Source: Acinetobacter ihumii (GTDB taxonomy: Bacteria > Pseudomonadota > Gammaproteobacteria > Pseudomonadales > Moraxellaceae). From it: 64,000 nt of DNA. The notes under the pieces were generated by a model. The model did not search any database and was not told the origin of the DNA. It saw nothing but the letters and a program-made list of their open reading frames with translations. The stretch covers positions 1,391,665 through 1,455,664 of the forward strand of contig NZ_LR130760.1 in the NCBI RefSeq assembly GCF_900625095.1. Reading direction: 5' to 3'. The translations under genes were made by a program, and so were the position numbers. Shown here piece by piece: positions 21,001 to 29,328 of the stretch. Each line of letters starts with the position of its first letter. Position 1 is the stretch's first letter.

Positions 21001-21592
21001 GATCTTTAATCATATTTCCTAACCACACGTAATCCTCATTTTGAGGTGAAATTTTGATTAATTTTTCAATCCAGAACTCATCTTTGTCACCACATGATTT
21101 TACAAAGGTCTCAAATAATCTTAAAGAAATCCATTCATGTCGAAATGGATCAGCAACAGGCTTTTTATTATATTTTGCATCGGCTATTTTCTTGGCAAAA
21201 AACGGATTGATCTTGCCAAAGTCATGGAATAGTGCAGCAATTCGACTCAACACAGCAATCAATGGAGCAGTTTGCCAATCATTATCACTATAATCCAGTT
21301 TAATCGGCTTGGCTGTCCGGTTGACAGGGACGACACCCTCACTATTAAATTTATTACGATTCCCCACAATCCAAACCAATTCTGTTCGTCTACGTGTGGC
21401 AACCCGATGACAAGCGATTGCTGCATTTTTACTTGGCTTTTTAAGTAGTAGTTTTTTAATTGCCAATAAACCATCTTCAGTAATTGTGGTTTGCCATGTG
21501 TTATCCCCGATCCGTTCTGCAAAGGCATCCAGTACACGACGAGTATGGGCAAGTGCCTTTTTCTCACATTGCGAAACAAAAATCACAATCAT
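18083..21592 (-). CDS. cas3f: Type I-F Cas2-Cas3 fusion nuclease-helicase
   Basis: Recruited to Csy-bound targets to unwind and degrade DNA, and joins Cas1 in spacer acquisition. At 1169 residues it has the I-F order: a Cas2-like N terminus (residues 1-90), an HD nuclease with LFHDFGK (His123, Asp124), then an SF2 helicase. The helicase has Walker A TGRGKT (442-447), a DEAD-box-type DEPDD (624-628), motif III SSATLTP and motif VI QASGRARRHR. The C-terminal accessory domain follows. It starts 16 bp after cas1 and is intact. It is separated from csy1 by the 1.3-kb island, although these genes normally run on without a gap. Confidence 0.97.
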   Translation of the reverse strand: MIVIFVSQCEKKALAHTRRVLDAFAERIGDNTWQTTITEDGLLAIKKLLLKKPSKNAAIACHRVATRRRTELVWIVGNRNKFNSEGVVPVNRTAKPIKLDYSDNDWQTAPLIAVLSRIAALFHDFGKINPFFAKKIADAKYNKKPVADPFRHEWISLRLFETFVKSCGDKDEFWIEKLIKISPQNEDYVWLGNMIKDHSDQTQHQSPFQQLPDIAKLVAWLIVSHHRLPIPNYMLSKNKNTDRGYEAIKFATVLNDLNSEWCYPHHYNAEDKNKDKDIQQCWKIKAEHIPFNSQTWCKEMNSCAVKLLQLYKAYPATNLSDPYLSHVSRLVLMLSDHYYSSCEATPKWHDPKYPCYANTNKFGELKQPLDDHLIGVSQSARQLMGALTRLDELFNRLPKQRALEGKTSNAYYKWQDKSYQEACSIQKNYPNHGFFGVNLASTGRGKTLANTRIMYGLADPEKGARFNIALGLRTLTLQTGKALRQKLNLDDTDLAIMVGGGAVKEIFEQYSQVGSERLIQDEENPDPIKNPALAKMMGSESLIGLFEPDLQVDFEDFELDFEGILNQDHLFAKWLKGNHQVKKMLMSPILCCTIDHLIPATESTRGGRQIAPMLRLMSSDLVFDEPDDFSPDDYYALTRLVYWAGLLGSRVLLSSATLTPAEINGLYLAYSSGRKFYNLHRTQANQPIIAAWFDENEKSITHQVIPCDGTVKNSEANPIFEKAHRQFTKKRAVYLNEHAAATQRRTLEWVGLPRQIPAPEKWQDVFTQQILTTSLKAHQLNAITDPKTSKQYSVGLVRFANIDPMAEIAQLLLKQKIDADTRIHLCVYHSRFPLLIRANIEKYLDEILDRNNGKQPHDHHLVQGWLQKYPEQKQIILVLASPVCEVGRDHDYDWMMIEPSSMRSIIQASGRARRHRTEPYCHPNVFIMETNIRHFRHPQQACFSRPGFEATGFEFKQNRHFLRGIDDTKNAGLMNLEHFKQLDSIARLIQPPASYLKQFYEKSGYPRLADLEHDRMHHILLGHGICPDMRSTHMSPIKFPAYSFWNTPIHYTGILQTLSRFRQSQAEFFTALRAEEEEQLLKLYQYNEKTGNWLLVESLVRRIELANNSQIHCWPNQKPEIALQNYLDATSVERSWSENCSRYLSLNLPKLAEQKKWLYHDWLGFIREK

Positions 21593-21608
21593 TGTTCGCT
21601 CTCCAAGC

Positions 21609-22562
21609 TTAGAAAGTTTTACATGCCTGCAACTTCACCTGCTCAAACATCCAGTCCAAACATCGATACTCCGTGAACTTTTGTAGTAGCTGTTGTCGGA
21701 ACTCCTGCTCAGTCATCCCCTCTTTGGCACAAATAAATGCCCATGGCAAAACCACGGCATCCTTAATTAAATCAGCCACATCGAACACCAATGCACCACG
21801 GCGGGTTTTGCCATGCATCACGGCAAAAGAGTGACTAATTCCCAAGACCCAAAGTGTGGTGGCACTTAAACCGTATGCGAGATAATTCCCATGGTTCAAA
21901 AAATCGTTGGCTAAATCACCTTGTTCAGGATTACGCTCAAAACTGAGTTTGCAGCGTGTTGCCGCAATTTTATAAAGCTGTTTGGTGGTCATCGCTTCCA
22001 CCAGCAATAAATCCCCCACTTTTGTTTGATGGGGAATCTTCTTCTCAAAACCATCTAGGGCTTGCTGAATATCAGCATCATCGAGATAAAAGCCTTCATC
22101 TTTTAAGTCTTTATCTTTAGCCCATATTTTTCGAATAAATTCAATTCGGGCAAATTGAAATTGTTTTGCAACGTCTAATCGTTTAGCATCATCAAACCAG
22201 AAACTCATCCAACCCTGCATATATTCCGTTGGACGATATTCACTTTGTGGAGTCAGCCATTCCACTTCATTACCTGAAAATAAGGGTGTACCACCACCAC
22301 CGCAAAAACCCACCAGTACCCCTGCACTACACAGCATGCGCATTGCAGCCTGAGTGATGGAAGTTCCTGTGCCTAGTAAGATAACCGTAGTATTGGCAAT
22401 CGGAATATTCCAGTATTGGTTTTCATTTTTAGCTTCAGTTAAATACAAAACTCGTCCATCTTTTTGCATGACACGACAATGTTCAAGATAGTATAAATTC
22501 GCTCTTTTTGAATGAAGAATCGCTTTTAAATCAGATGGATTGAGTTGTTCCATGTTATTCAT
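21609..22562 (-). CDS. cas1: Type I-F integrase Cas1
   Basis: Metal-dependent integrase that inserts new spacers at the leader end, working with the Cas2 domain of the fused Cas2-3. The 317-residue length fits Cas1f. The catalytic pattern is present: Glu in LLVEAMTTKQLYK (about 189), His in VMHGKTRRGA (about 250) and Asp in FDVADLIKD (about 261-264). The frame opens at a TTG (22565), but I take the ATG at 22562; the ATG at 22553 (MEQLNPSDL) is equally possible. It is the first gene of the cas1-cas2-3 unit and diverges from the antiporter gene. Confidence 0.96.
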   Translation of the reverse strand: MNNMEQLNPSDLKAILHSKRANLYYLEHCRVMQKDGRVLYLTEAKNENQYWNIPIANTTVILLGTGTSITQAAMRMLCSAGVLVGFCGGGGTPLFSGNEVEWLTPQSEYRPTEYMQGWMSFWFDDAKRLDVAKQFQFARIEFIRKIWAKDKDLKDEGFYLDDADIQQALDGFEKKIPHQTKVGDLLLVEAMTTKQLYKIAATRCKLSFERNPEQGDLANDFLNHGNYLAYGLSATTLWVLGISHSFAVMHGKTRRGALVFDVADLIKDAVVLPWAFICAKEGMTEQEFRQQLLQKFTEYRCLDWMFEQVKLQACKTF

Positions 22563-22837
22563 CAAATGATTTTAAATTAATCTCAATCTAGCATAATTAT
22601 TCGCTATTTATCTCATTCTAATCTCACTAAACGACTGAACTTGTCGCTATATCTTTCATTCATTTTAAATGGCTAGCTGAATTATTTTTATTTCAAATTT
22701 AAGCAATTTTTCAGAAAAACTTGAGTGAAATAATCAACTTTTCGTAAAAATAGAGCAAAACATTGCTATGATCTACGTGACATTTAAACAATTATGATCC
22801 TTTTCTCCTAACCATTTTGTTCTTTGGGCATATTTTC

Positions 22838-24667
22838 ATGGCAGCAGAAGCACATTCTCTAGGTCTACTTAGTCCCGTTATTTTACTTGCTGCGGCAGTG
22901 ATTGCCGTTCCGCTTTTTAAACGTTTGGGACTGGGTTCAGTTCTGGGTTATTTGGTTGCAGGTTTAGTTATTGGGCCATTTGGTTTTGCCTTTATTCATG
23001 ACCCAGCCTCTATTTTACATATCGCAGAACTGGGTATTGTCATGTACCTATTTATCATTGGTCTGGAAATGCAGCCTTCGCATTTATGGAGCATGCGTCG
23101 TGATATTTTTGGCTTAGGTACCTTACAAATTACTTTTTGTACCATCGGTCTCACTGCTATTGGTTTACTGTATGGTTTTCCGTGGCAAATCGCTTTTATT
23201 GGGGCTGCTGGCTTTGTGCTAACTTCAACCGCGATTGTTATGCAAATTTTGGGGGATCGTGGGGATTTAAATCAGCCCAATGGCACCAAAATCGTAGCCA
23301 TTTTATTATTTGAAGATTTACTTATTGTTCCTTTACTGGCTATCGTTGCCTTTATGTCACCCAATCAGGTCGTAGAAAGTACACCTGAACGACTCAAAGA
23401 TATTGGTATTGCACTGGCAGCCGTTGCTGGACTTATTGCCGCTGGCTGTTGGTTACTTAATCCACTGTTTAAAATATTGGCCGCAGCCAAAGCTCGTGAG
23501 GTCATGACCGCAGCGGCATTATTGGTGGTACTCGGTGCTGCACATTTGATGCAAATTAGTGGCTTATCCATGGCGATGGGTGCATTTCTTGCAGGTGTTT
23601 TATTATCTCAGTCAACTTTTCGTCATCAAATTGAAGCGGATATTGAACCGTTCCGTGGCATCTTACTGGGTTTGTTCTTCTTAAGCGTCGGCATGTCACT
23701 GAATTTATCTGTTGTACAACAAAACTGGCTGTTAATTTTAAGTAGTGTCATTGCACTGATGTTAACCAAGGCAGTGCTGATTTATGTCGTAGCGCGCCTC
23801 ACCAAAAGTAGTCATGCGGTTGCTTTGGATCGTGCTGTACTCATGGCTCAAGGAGGAGAATTTGCCTTTGTTTTATTCACTGCGGCTGCAAGCGCACAAG
23901 TGATTGATGAGTCGATTAAATCGAATTTAACTGCCATTGTGGTTCTTTCCATGATTTTCACTCCACTATTAGGCATTGCAGTCAATCGCTTGAGCAAACC
24001 GCAAACTACGTCTGCACTTGATGATGTCGAAATTGCTAATAATCTGCATGGACGTGTATTGCTGATTGGTTTTGGACGTTTTGGACAAGTTGCCAGTCAA
24101 CTTTTATTGGCACGTGGTGTGGATGTCACTTTAATTGATACCGATATTCATATGATTCAAAACGCGACCAAATTTGGTTTTAAAGTTTATTATGGCGATG
24201 GTTCGCGTTTAGACATCTTACATGCTTCTGGTGCCGCGACTGCACAAGCAATTATGGTCTGTATCGATGATAAACAGGTGACTAATCGTATTGTGGAATT
24301 GGTCAAACATGAGTTTCCTTTGGCCAAGCTTTTGGTGCGTTCCTATGACCGTGAACATTCCTTAACGCTGGTTAAACAAGATGTAGATTATCAATTACGT
24401 GAAACATTCGAATCAGCGCTGCTCTTTGGTGGTGCAACATTGGATGCCTTAGGTGTAGATGCTGACGAAATTCGTAGTATTACCAAGGAAATCCGTGAGT
24501 TAGACAAAGAGCGTTTTGAAACTGAAATTGCCTCAGATGATGTTGATGCAGGCGTTGGTTTCCAATTCTCAAATACTTCACATCATCCACGACCGACTTC
24601 ACCTTTAGTCAAACCAAGAACCCAAGCCCAGCTCTTAAATGAAACTGAGTCATCCGATACTCAATAA
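22838..24667 (+). CDS. Monovalent cation:proton antiporter-2 family protein (KefB/KefC-like)
   Basis: Inner-membrane antiporter that probably exchanges K+ or Na+ for protons. About 12-13 hydrophobic segments fill residues 10-390 (Na+/H+ exchanger fold), followed by a TrkA-N (RCK) domain at about 400-520 with a GFGRFGQ nucleotide-binding loop and the acidic end of its second strand (TLIDTD). The C-terminal tail is short and polar. The frame extends to a TTG at 22817, but the ATG at 22838 gives the usual MAAEAHSLGLLSPVI start. Glutathione gating as in KefC cannot be judged. No ancillary KefF/G gene is adjacent. Confidence 0.9.
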   Translation: MAAEAHSLGLLSPVILLAAAVIAVPLFKRLGLGSVLGYLVAGLVIGPFGFAFIHDPASILHIAELGIVMYLFIIGLEMQPSHLWSMRRDIFGLGTLQITFCTIGLTAIGLLYGFPWQIAFIGAAGFVLTSTAIVMQILGDRGDLNQPNGTKIVAILLFEDLLIVPLLAIVAFMSPNQVVESTPERLKDIGIALAAVAGLIAAGCWLLNPLFKILAAAKAREVMTAAALLVVLGAAHLMQISGLSMAMGAFLAGVLLSQSTFRHQIEADIEPFRGILLGLFFLSVGMSLNLSVVQQNWLLILSSVIALMLTKAVLIYVVARLTKSSHAVALDRAVLMAQGGEFAFVLFTAAASAQVIDESIKSNLTAIVVLSMIFTPLLGIAVNRLSKPQTTSALDDVEIANNLHGRVLLIGFGRFGQVASQLLLARGVDVTLIDTDIHMIQNATKFGFKVYYGDGSRLDILHASGAATAQAIMVCIDDKQVTNRIVELVKHEFPLAKLLVRSYDREHSLTLVKQDVDYQLRETFESALLFGGATLDALGVDADEIRSITKEIRELDKERFETEIASDDVDAGVGFQFSNTSHHPRPTSPLVKPRTQAQLLNETESSDTQ

Positions 24668-24712
24668 AATGTGTATTTGGCTGGTGCGGACTCAGCTTGT
24701 CCGATTAAATTT

Positions 24713-24750
24713 AACCGAATAAATCTTGATTTTATTCGGTTTTATTTTTT
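24713..24750. terminator. Bidirectional terminator between the antiporter and the 24.7-kb secreted-protein gene
   Basis: Perfect 11-bp stem AACCGAATAAA / TTTATTCGGTT (24713-24723, 24731-24741) followed by TTATTTTTT on the plus strand. It overlaps the stop region of the convergent gene and can serve both. Confidence 0.8.
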
Positions 24751-25086
24751 AGTGCTTAGTAGCGTATCAGCTTCAGTCACCACTGCTTTTTTCTGTTGTC
24801 GTTGATACAAACACAATTCTCGTCCTTTCTTATTTTTCATATGTGCCTGCGGATAATTACCTTGCATAACCAATGCGGAATATCCAACGCGATCATCAAA
24901 TAACATTGTATCACTGACTATTTTTACATTTTTTAGCTGGCTGGCTTGAATACAGGCGGTTTGCATAGATTTATTTTGCTGGTTCCATGCTTTTTCAGAA
25001 CTTGCATGGGTGATACCCGCAGCAATACTCAGTAAAATGGCGAATATTTTAAAATATACAGATGCATGGTTTTTATTACTTTTCAT
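24742..25086 (-). CDS. Small secreted protein of unknown function
   Basis: 114 residues with a clear signal peptide (Lys-rich start, hydrophobic FKIFAILLSIAAGI, cleavage near THASS). The mature part is about 85 residues, is basic at the end, and has two cysteines (ACIQ, ELCLY) that could form a disulfide in the periplasm. I do not recognise the family. It forms its own unit, convergent with the antiporter. Confidence 0.7.
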   Translation of the reverse strand: MKSNKNHASVYFKIFAILLSIAAGITHASSEKAWNQQNKSMQTACIQASQLKNVKIVSDTMLFDDRVGYSALVMQGNYPQAHMKNKKGRELCLYQRQQKKAVVTEADTLLSTKK

Positions 25087-25342
25087 GAGTCATTCTCGAT
25101 TTAAACAAATCCTGAATTCATCATAAATATAATCCTTGCAATTGAGTTTTTTTCACACAACTTTTAACAGCATTAATTTATAAGGTTACATAGATGAAAG
25201 TAATATGAAGAACATTCGATGTCTTTCCTAACTCATCTTTTAAAAGTTTCAAATAAAGTCTAGATTTAACGTAATTGATACGGCACTATGGAGTAAATGG
25301 CACTCCACTCAATCTAAAATAAACAATAAAGGTCTATGCACG

Positions 25343-26023
25343 ATGAGTCAGCCTTCATCATCGGTATCCCCACCCGAATTAGAACCTCAACTAAACAATC
25401 TGAATGCTCAGCATCACACAGTCATGGCATTCGCCAGTTGTGAAGAATGCGATACGATTTATCGTAGAGTTCCACTCAAATCAGGTCAAAGAGCTTATTG
25501 CATATGTTGTGGAGCTGAAATTTATCGTGAGATTAAGTCTTTTAATCAAAAACTTGCACTAGTTTTGACAGCAATCATTGTCTTTATCATTGCCAATAGT
25601 TTCCCGATTGTCCGAATTGAAGTACAAGGGCATTTTCAGGAAACCACTTTACTCGGTGCAGCATGGACCATGTTTCATATAGACCGCCCCATCGTTGCAA
25701 TTATTTTACTCTTGACGACTTTCGTTGTGCCATTGCTCGATTTACTGCTTTTAAGCTATGTTTTTTTCATGGTGAGTGCCTTTAAAACCCGCCCTAAATA
25801 TATGGTGTTTGCATTAAGAACCTTACATCTATTACGAACGTGGGGAATGATTGAAGTTTTTTTAATCGGTATATTGGTGACTCTGGTCAAACTGGCAAAT
25901 ATGGTCATTATTATTCCCGAAATTGCGCTCTGGGCATTTGCGATGTTAAGTGCGCTGATGGTTTATCTGAACTCCATCAAAGTAAAGGATATCTGGAATG
26001 ATATCGACAGGAAGCTGCCATGA
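25343..26023 (+). CDS. pqiA: Paraquat-inducible protein A, first half-type subunit
   Basis: Inner-membrane component of the Pqi lipid-transport system. An N-terminal zinc-ribbon-like segment carries four Cys (CEECDT...YCICCGAE), followed by four hydrophobic segments. E. coli PqiA is a single protein of about 417 residues made of two such halves; here each half is its own gene. Its stop overlaps the next start as ATGA. It is the first gene of the pqi operon. Confidence 0.9.
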   Translation: MSQPSSSVSPPELEPQLNNLNAQHHTVMAFASCEECDTIYRRVPLKSGQRAYCICCGAEIYREIKSFNQKLALVLTAIIVFIIANSFPIVRIEVQGHFQETTLLGAAWTMFHIDRPIVAIILLLTTFVVPLLDLLLLSYVFFMVSAFKTRPKYMVFALRTLHLLRTWGMIEVFLIGILVTLVKLANMVIIIPEIALWAFAMLSALMVYLNSIKVKDIWNDIDRKLP

Positions 26024-26814
26024 CCAAGACCCATTTCCAGCCACTTGATCACGGTCAAACTGAAGCAACTGATGTTGAACATCCTGCTTTGCCCAGAGCA
26101 ATTGATTTTTCTTTGGTCACATGTCATTGCTGTGGATTACTGAGTCGAGTATCGCCCGAGTTTTTAAAAAACTCAGGATCGACTGCCCGCTGTCCTCGTT
26201 GTCATAGTCATTTACATGTCCGAAAACCCCAAAGTATTAACCGCACTTTGGCATTAGTCATTGCAGCAAGCATTTTATACGTGCCTGCCAATGTTCTGCC
26301 CATGACCATTACCGATTCTATATTTGATACACAAAAAGACACCATCATGAGCGGGGTAATTTATTTTTGGCAAAATCAGGATTATTTGGTGGCAACAGTA
26401 ATTTTTGCTGCCAGTATTTTTATTCCAATTTTGAAACTACTCATTCTGTGTTTTCTTATGATGAGCGTGTCTATGCAGTCTTGGGGTCGCTGGCATTTCC
26501 AACCTAAACATTGCACACTGCTTTATCGTGTGGTCGAATTTGTGGGGCGCTGGTCAATGATTGATGTATTTGTGGTTAGCATGTTAACCGCGCTTATTCA
26601 AATTCAGTCTTTGGCCACGATTTTGGCAGGTCCAGGTGCTGTTGCATTTGGGGCAGTTGTCATCTTAACCATGTTCGCGTCTTTAAGTTTTGATCCGCGC
26701 ATCATCTGGGATAATTATTATGCAAATCAAGCTACACATTCACCCCATCCAGACTCAATGAAAACTGATATGAATCATATCGCTACACCCTCCCACCTTT
26801 CACCGCCCAACTGA
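26020..26814 (+). CDS. pqiA: Paraquat-inducible protein A, second half-type subunit
   Basis: The second PqiA-type membrane subunit, 264 residues. It opens with a zinc-ribbon pattern CHCCGLL...ARCPRCHSH and then four hydrophobic segments, the last pair ending near LSFDPRIIWD. Start and stop are fused to its neighbours: ATGA overlap with the first pqiA and 16 bp to pqiB. Together the two halves should pair as the membrane partner of the MCE protein. Confidence 0.9.
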   Translation: MTKTHFQPLDHGQTEATDVEHPALPRAIDFSLVTCHCCGLLSRVSPEFLKNSGSTARCPRCHSHLHVRKPQSINRTLALVIAASILYVPANVLPMTITDSIFDTQKDTIMSGVIYFWQNQDYLVATVIFAASIFIPILKLLILCFLMMSVSMQSWGRWHFQPKHCTLLYRVVEFVGRWSMIDVFVVSMLTALIQIQSLATILAGPGAVAFGAVVILTMFASLSFDPRIIWDNYYANQATHSPHPDSMKTDMNHIATPSHLSPPN

Positions 26815-26830
26815 TTAATGAACGATAGCT

Positions 26831-28492
26831 ATGTCTGACAATAAAATAAATAACGAAGGTCAAACGCCTCCATCTGCCCATGAAGTAGATTCGTCTCTAC
26901 CGACTTTGCCTGAACCCCAGAAGAAAAAATCACGCTGGCGTTTTTCACTCATATGGCTGGTTCCATTTATTGCATTATTAATTGCACTGTCTCTAGCAGT
27001 AAAGGCGATTTTGGATCGCGGACCGACCATTGAAGTTTCTTTCAGAACCGCCGAAGGACTTGAAGCTGGAAAAACGGCAGTACGCTATAAACAAGTCAAT
27101 ATTGGACTCGTTCGTCAAATTGATCTTTCAGAAGATAATTCGCATGTGATTGCTAAAATTGAACTGGGCAAAGACAATCGTAACTTTGCAGTGAAAGATT
27201 CACGTTTCTGGGTAGTACGACCACGGATCGGAACCAGTGGCGTGTCAGGCATTGATACGTTGCTATCGGGTTCATACATTGAAGTAGATGGTGGAAAATC
27301 GGAAGAAAAACAAAGTCATTTTGTCGGTCTTGAAACGCCCCCTGTAGTTTCATCTGATGTTCCCGGCAAGATCTTTTTTTTAAAGGCACAGGATTTAGGT
27401 TCTCTGGATATTGGTGCTCCTATTTATTATCGACGTATTAATGTTGGTCAAATTACTGCCTACAACTTATCCAAAGATGGTAAAAATGTTGAACTTCAAA
27501 CCTTTATTCGCACGCCTTACGATAAATTTGTCACAACCGATGCACGTTTCTGGCAAGCCAGTGGTGTCGATGTCACTCTCAATGCATCAGGTTTTAATCT
27601 GGATACGCAGTCTTTAGCCAGTATTGTGGCAGGTGGCATAGCCTTTGGTTATCCCGAAAACTCAAACGCTGCCACTGCACCTAACAACACACATTTTAAT
27701 TTATGGAATTCTCGTCAGGACGCACTCAAAGAACCAGATGGAACTGGGCGTCATGTGATTATGTATTTTGATCATTCTTTAAGAGGTTTAACCGCTGGCG
27801 CACCCATTGATTTTATGGGCATTGAAATTGGGAATATCAAAGCCATTAATGTGGAATTTAATCAAAACTATAGCAAACTACGTATGCGAGTCGACGGTAT
27901 GATCTATCCGTCACGTCTGGCGCATGGTAAAGAACTTGATCCAAGTGGTGAAATCTTCAAGAATTTTATTCAACGTGGCTGGCGCGCACAAATGCGTACA
28001 GGCAACTTGCTCACAGGTCAAAATTATATTGCGCTGGATCAATTTGCCAAAGCGCCTCCTGCTACTTTAATTATGCATTCGGATGGTAGTGTTGAAGTTC
28101 CGACTCGTCCTTCAGAATTAAGTGGATTACAGGCTCAGGTTTCTCAAATTGCGGATAAATTAAGTAAATTCCCAATTACTGAAATTGGTCAGGATGTTCG
28201 TAAAACCTTAAACAATATGAACACCACGATTGAATCGACAGACAAACTGGTGAAACAGCTCGATGGCAAGGTTGCGCCAGGTTTACAAGCAACACTTGAT
28301 GATGCACGTAAAACCTTACGTTCCAGCGAATCCATATTGTCGAGTGATGCGCCAATGCAACAGGATGTGCGCCGCGCACTACAACAAATGACCCGAACAG
28401 CTGCTTCCTTACAGCTCATGGCCGATTATATTGAACAACATCCTGAGTCCTTAATTCGTGGTAAAAAAGGAGAGGTTAAAAATGACAAATAA
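26831..28492 (+). CDS. pqiB: MCE-domain intermembrane transport protein PqiB
   Basis: 553 residues: a short cytoplasmic N terminus rich in Pro and Lys, one transmembrane helix (LIWLVPFIALLIALSLAV), then three MCE/MlaD domains at roughly 55-145, 170-230 and 295-400, and a C-terminal coiled-coil rich region (440-530). In E. coli PqiB, stacked MCE rings and a coiled-coil needle form a lipid channel from the inner to the outer membrane. The pqiC start lies inside its last codons. Confidence 0.93.
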   Translation: MSDNKINNEGQTPPSAHEVDSSLPTLPEPQKKKSRWRFSLIWLVPFIALLIALSLAVKAILDRGPTIEVSFRTAEGLEAGKTAVRYKQVNIGLVRQIDLSEDNSHVIAKIELGKDNRNFAVKDSRFWVVRPRIGTSGVSGIDTLLSGSYIEVDGGKSEEKQSHFVGLETPPVVSSDVPGKIFFLKAQDLGSLDIGAPIYYRRINVGQITAYNLSKDGKNVELQTFIRTPYDKFVTTDARFWQASGVDVTLNASGFNLDTQSLASIVAGGIAFGYPENSNAATAPNNTHFNLWNSRQDALKEPDGTGRHVIMYFDHSLRGLTAGAPIDFMGIEIGNIKAINVEFNQNYSKLRMRVDGMIYPSRLAHGKELDPSGEIFKNFIQRGWRAQMRTGNLLTGQNYIALDQFAKAPPATLIMHSDGSVEVPTRPSELSGLQAQVSQIADKLSKFPITEIGQDVRKTLNNMNTTIESTDKLVKQLDGKVAPGLQATLDDARKTLRSSESILSSDAPMQQDVRRALQQMTRTAASLQLMADYIEQHPESLIRGKKGEVKNDK

Positions 28493-29195
28493 GCAGCAGC
28501 TCTCTACAATATTATCTGGATTAAGCACAAAGATAGCCAGCTTTAGTGTTATGGCTGCAAGCGTGGCAAGCTTAACTGCATGCTCCAGTTCCATGACACC
28601 GCATTATTATACCCTGACCCCCAAAGTGACCCCGATACCCAGCTCCAATGTCCGGGTGATTGAAGTATTACCCGTTAATTTACCCGATCGACTAAATCGA
28701 GCACCTTTAGTGCTAAGTACCGAACAGGGACAATCTAAAATTTTAGACAATGAACGCTGGACGTCTCCATTAGCAGCTGAGCTTCGCGATGGATTATCGT
28801 CAGGTCTACAACAAAAACTCGGTGCGGTGGATCGTTATAATAGTGGCATGACTGGTGGTAAAGTGGCGTATCGTATTGCCACTGATTTTTCACGGTTTGA
28901 TATTGTCCAGTCCTCCTATTCTAATACCCATCAGGTCGAAGTTGTGGTCAGTTGGATTGTGAAACGGATTTCACCAATGCAAAGCGAATCTTCATCCGTC
29001 AATCAAAGCTTGGGACTCAATCATCAACTGAGTTGCCGTATGAGTTTTAATGAACCCATCAAAGGTTTGGATCAAGTTTCAAATGCCGTTGAGGCATCCC
29101 GACAATCTCTCAATCGAATTGTGAATACAATTGCCAATTCAGTCATTGCAGCAGAATCAGGAACAATAAACGTTCAGGGAGCGGTGTGCTCTTAA
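28482..29195 (+). CDS. pqiC: Lipoprotein PqiC (ABC-type transport auxiliary, DUF330-type)
   Basis: Outer-membrane lipoprotein partner of PqiB. I place the start at ATG 28482, which has AGGAG upstream and overlaps pqiB by 11 bp. The longer GTG frame at 28458 would bury the signal peptide. The lipobox LTAC is at about residue 35, followed by HYYTLTP, typical of this family. A strong terminator closes the operon 43 bp later. Confidence 0.9.
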   Translation: MTNKQQLSTILSGLSTKIASFSVMAASVASLTACSSSMTPHYYTLTPKVTPIPSSNVRVIEVLPVNLPDRLNRAPLVLSTEQGQSKILDNERWTSPLAAELRDGLSSGLQQKLGAVDRYNSGMTGGKVAYRIATDFSRFDIVQSSYSNTHQVEVVVSWIVKRISPMQSESSSVNQSLGLNHQLSCRMSFNEPIKGLDQVSNAVEASRQSLNRIVNTIANSVIAAESGTINVQGAVCS

Positions 29196-29237
29196 TTTTT
29201 GTGATAATGATATTGTAGTATTCATTAAAATCCAAAT

Positions 29238-29265
29238 CACCCCAGTCAAGACTGGGGTGGTTTTT
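29238..29265 (+). terminator. Terminator of the pqi operon
   Basis: Perfect 9-bp GC-rich stem CACCCCAGT / ACTGGGGTG with a CAAG loop, followed by GTTTTT. Confidence 0.9.
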
Positions 29266-29328
29266 CATTCATTCCACATGAGTTGAATGACTTGGCTCAA
29301 AACATCTGGATGACGACTGTAGACCAAA

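Noticed and set aside
22566..22837. Search for a CreA seed target (CC followed by TATGAATGATT or its reverse) in the cas1 promoter region
   Set aside because: None found by eye, so CreA control of cas1 and cas2-3 is not claimed.
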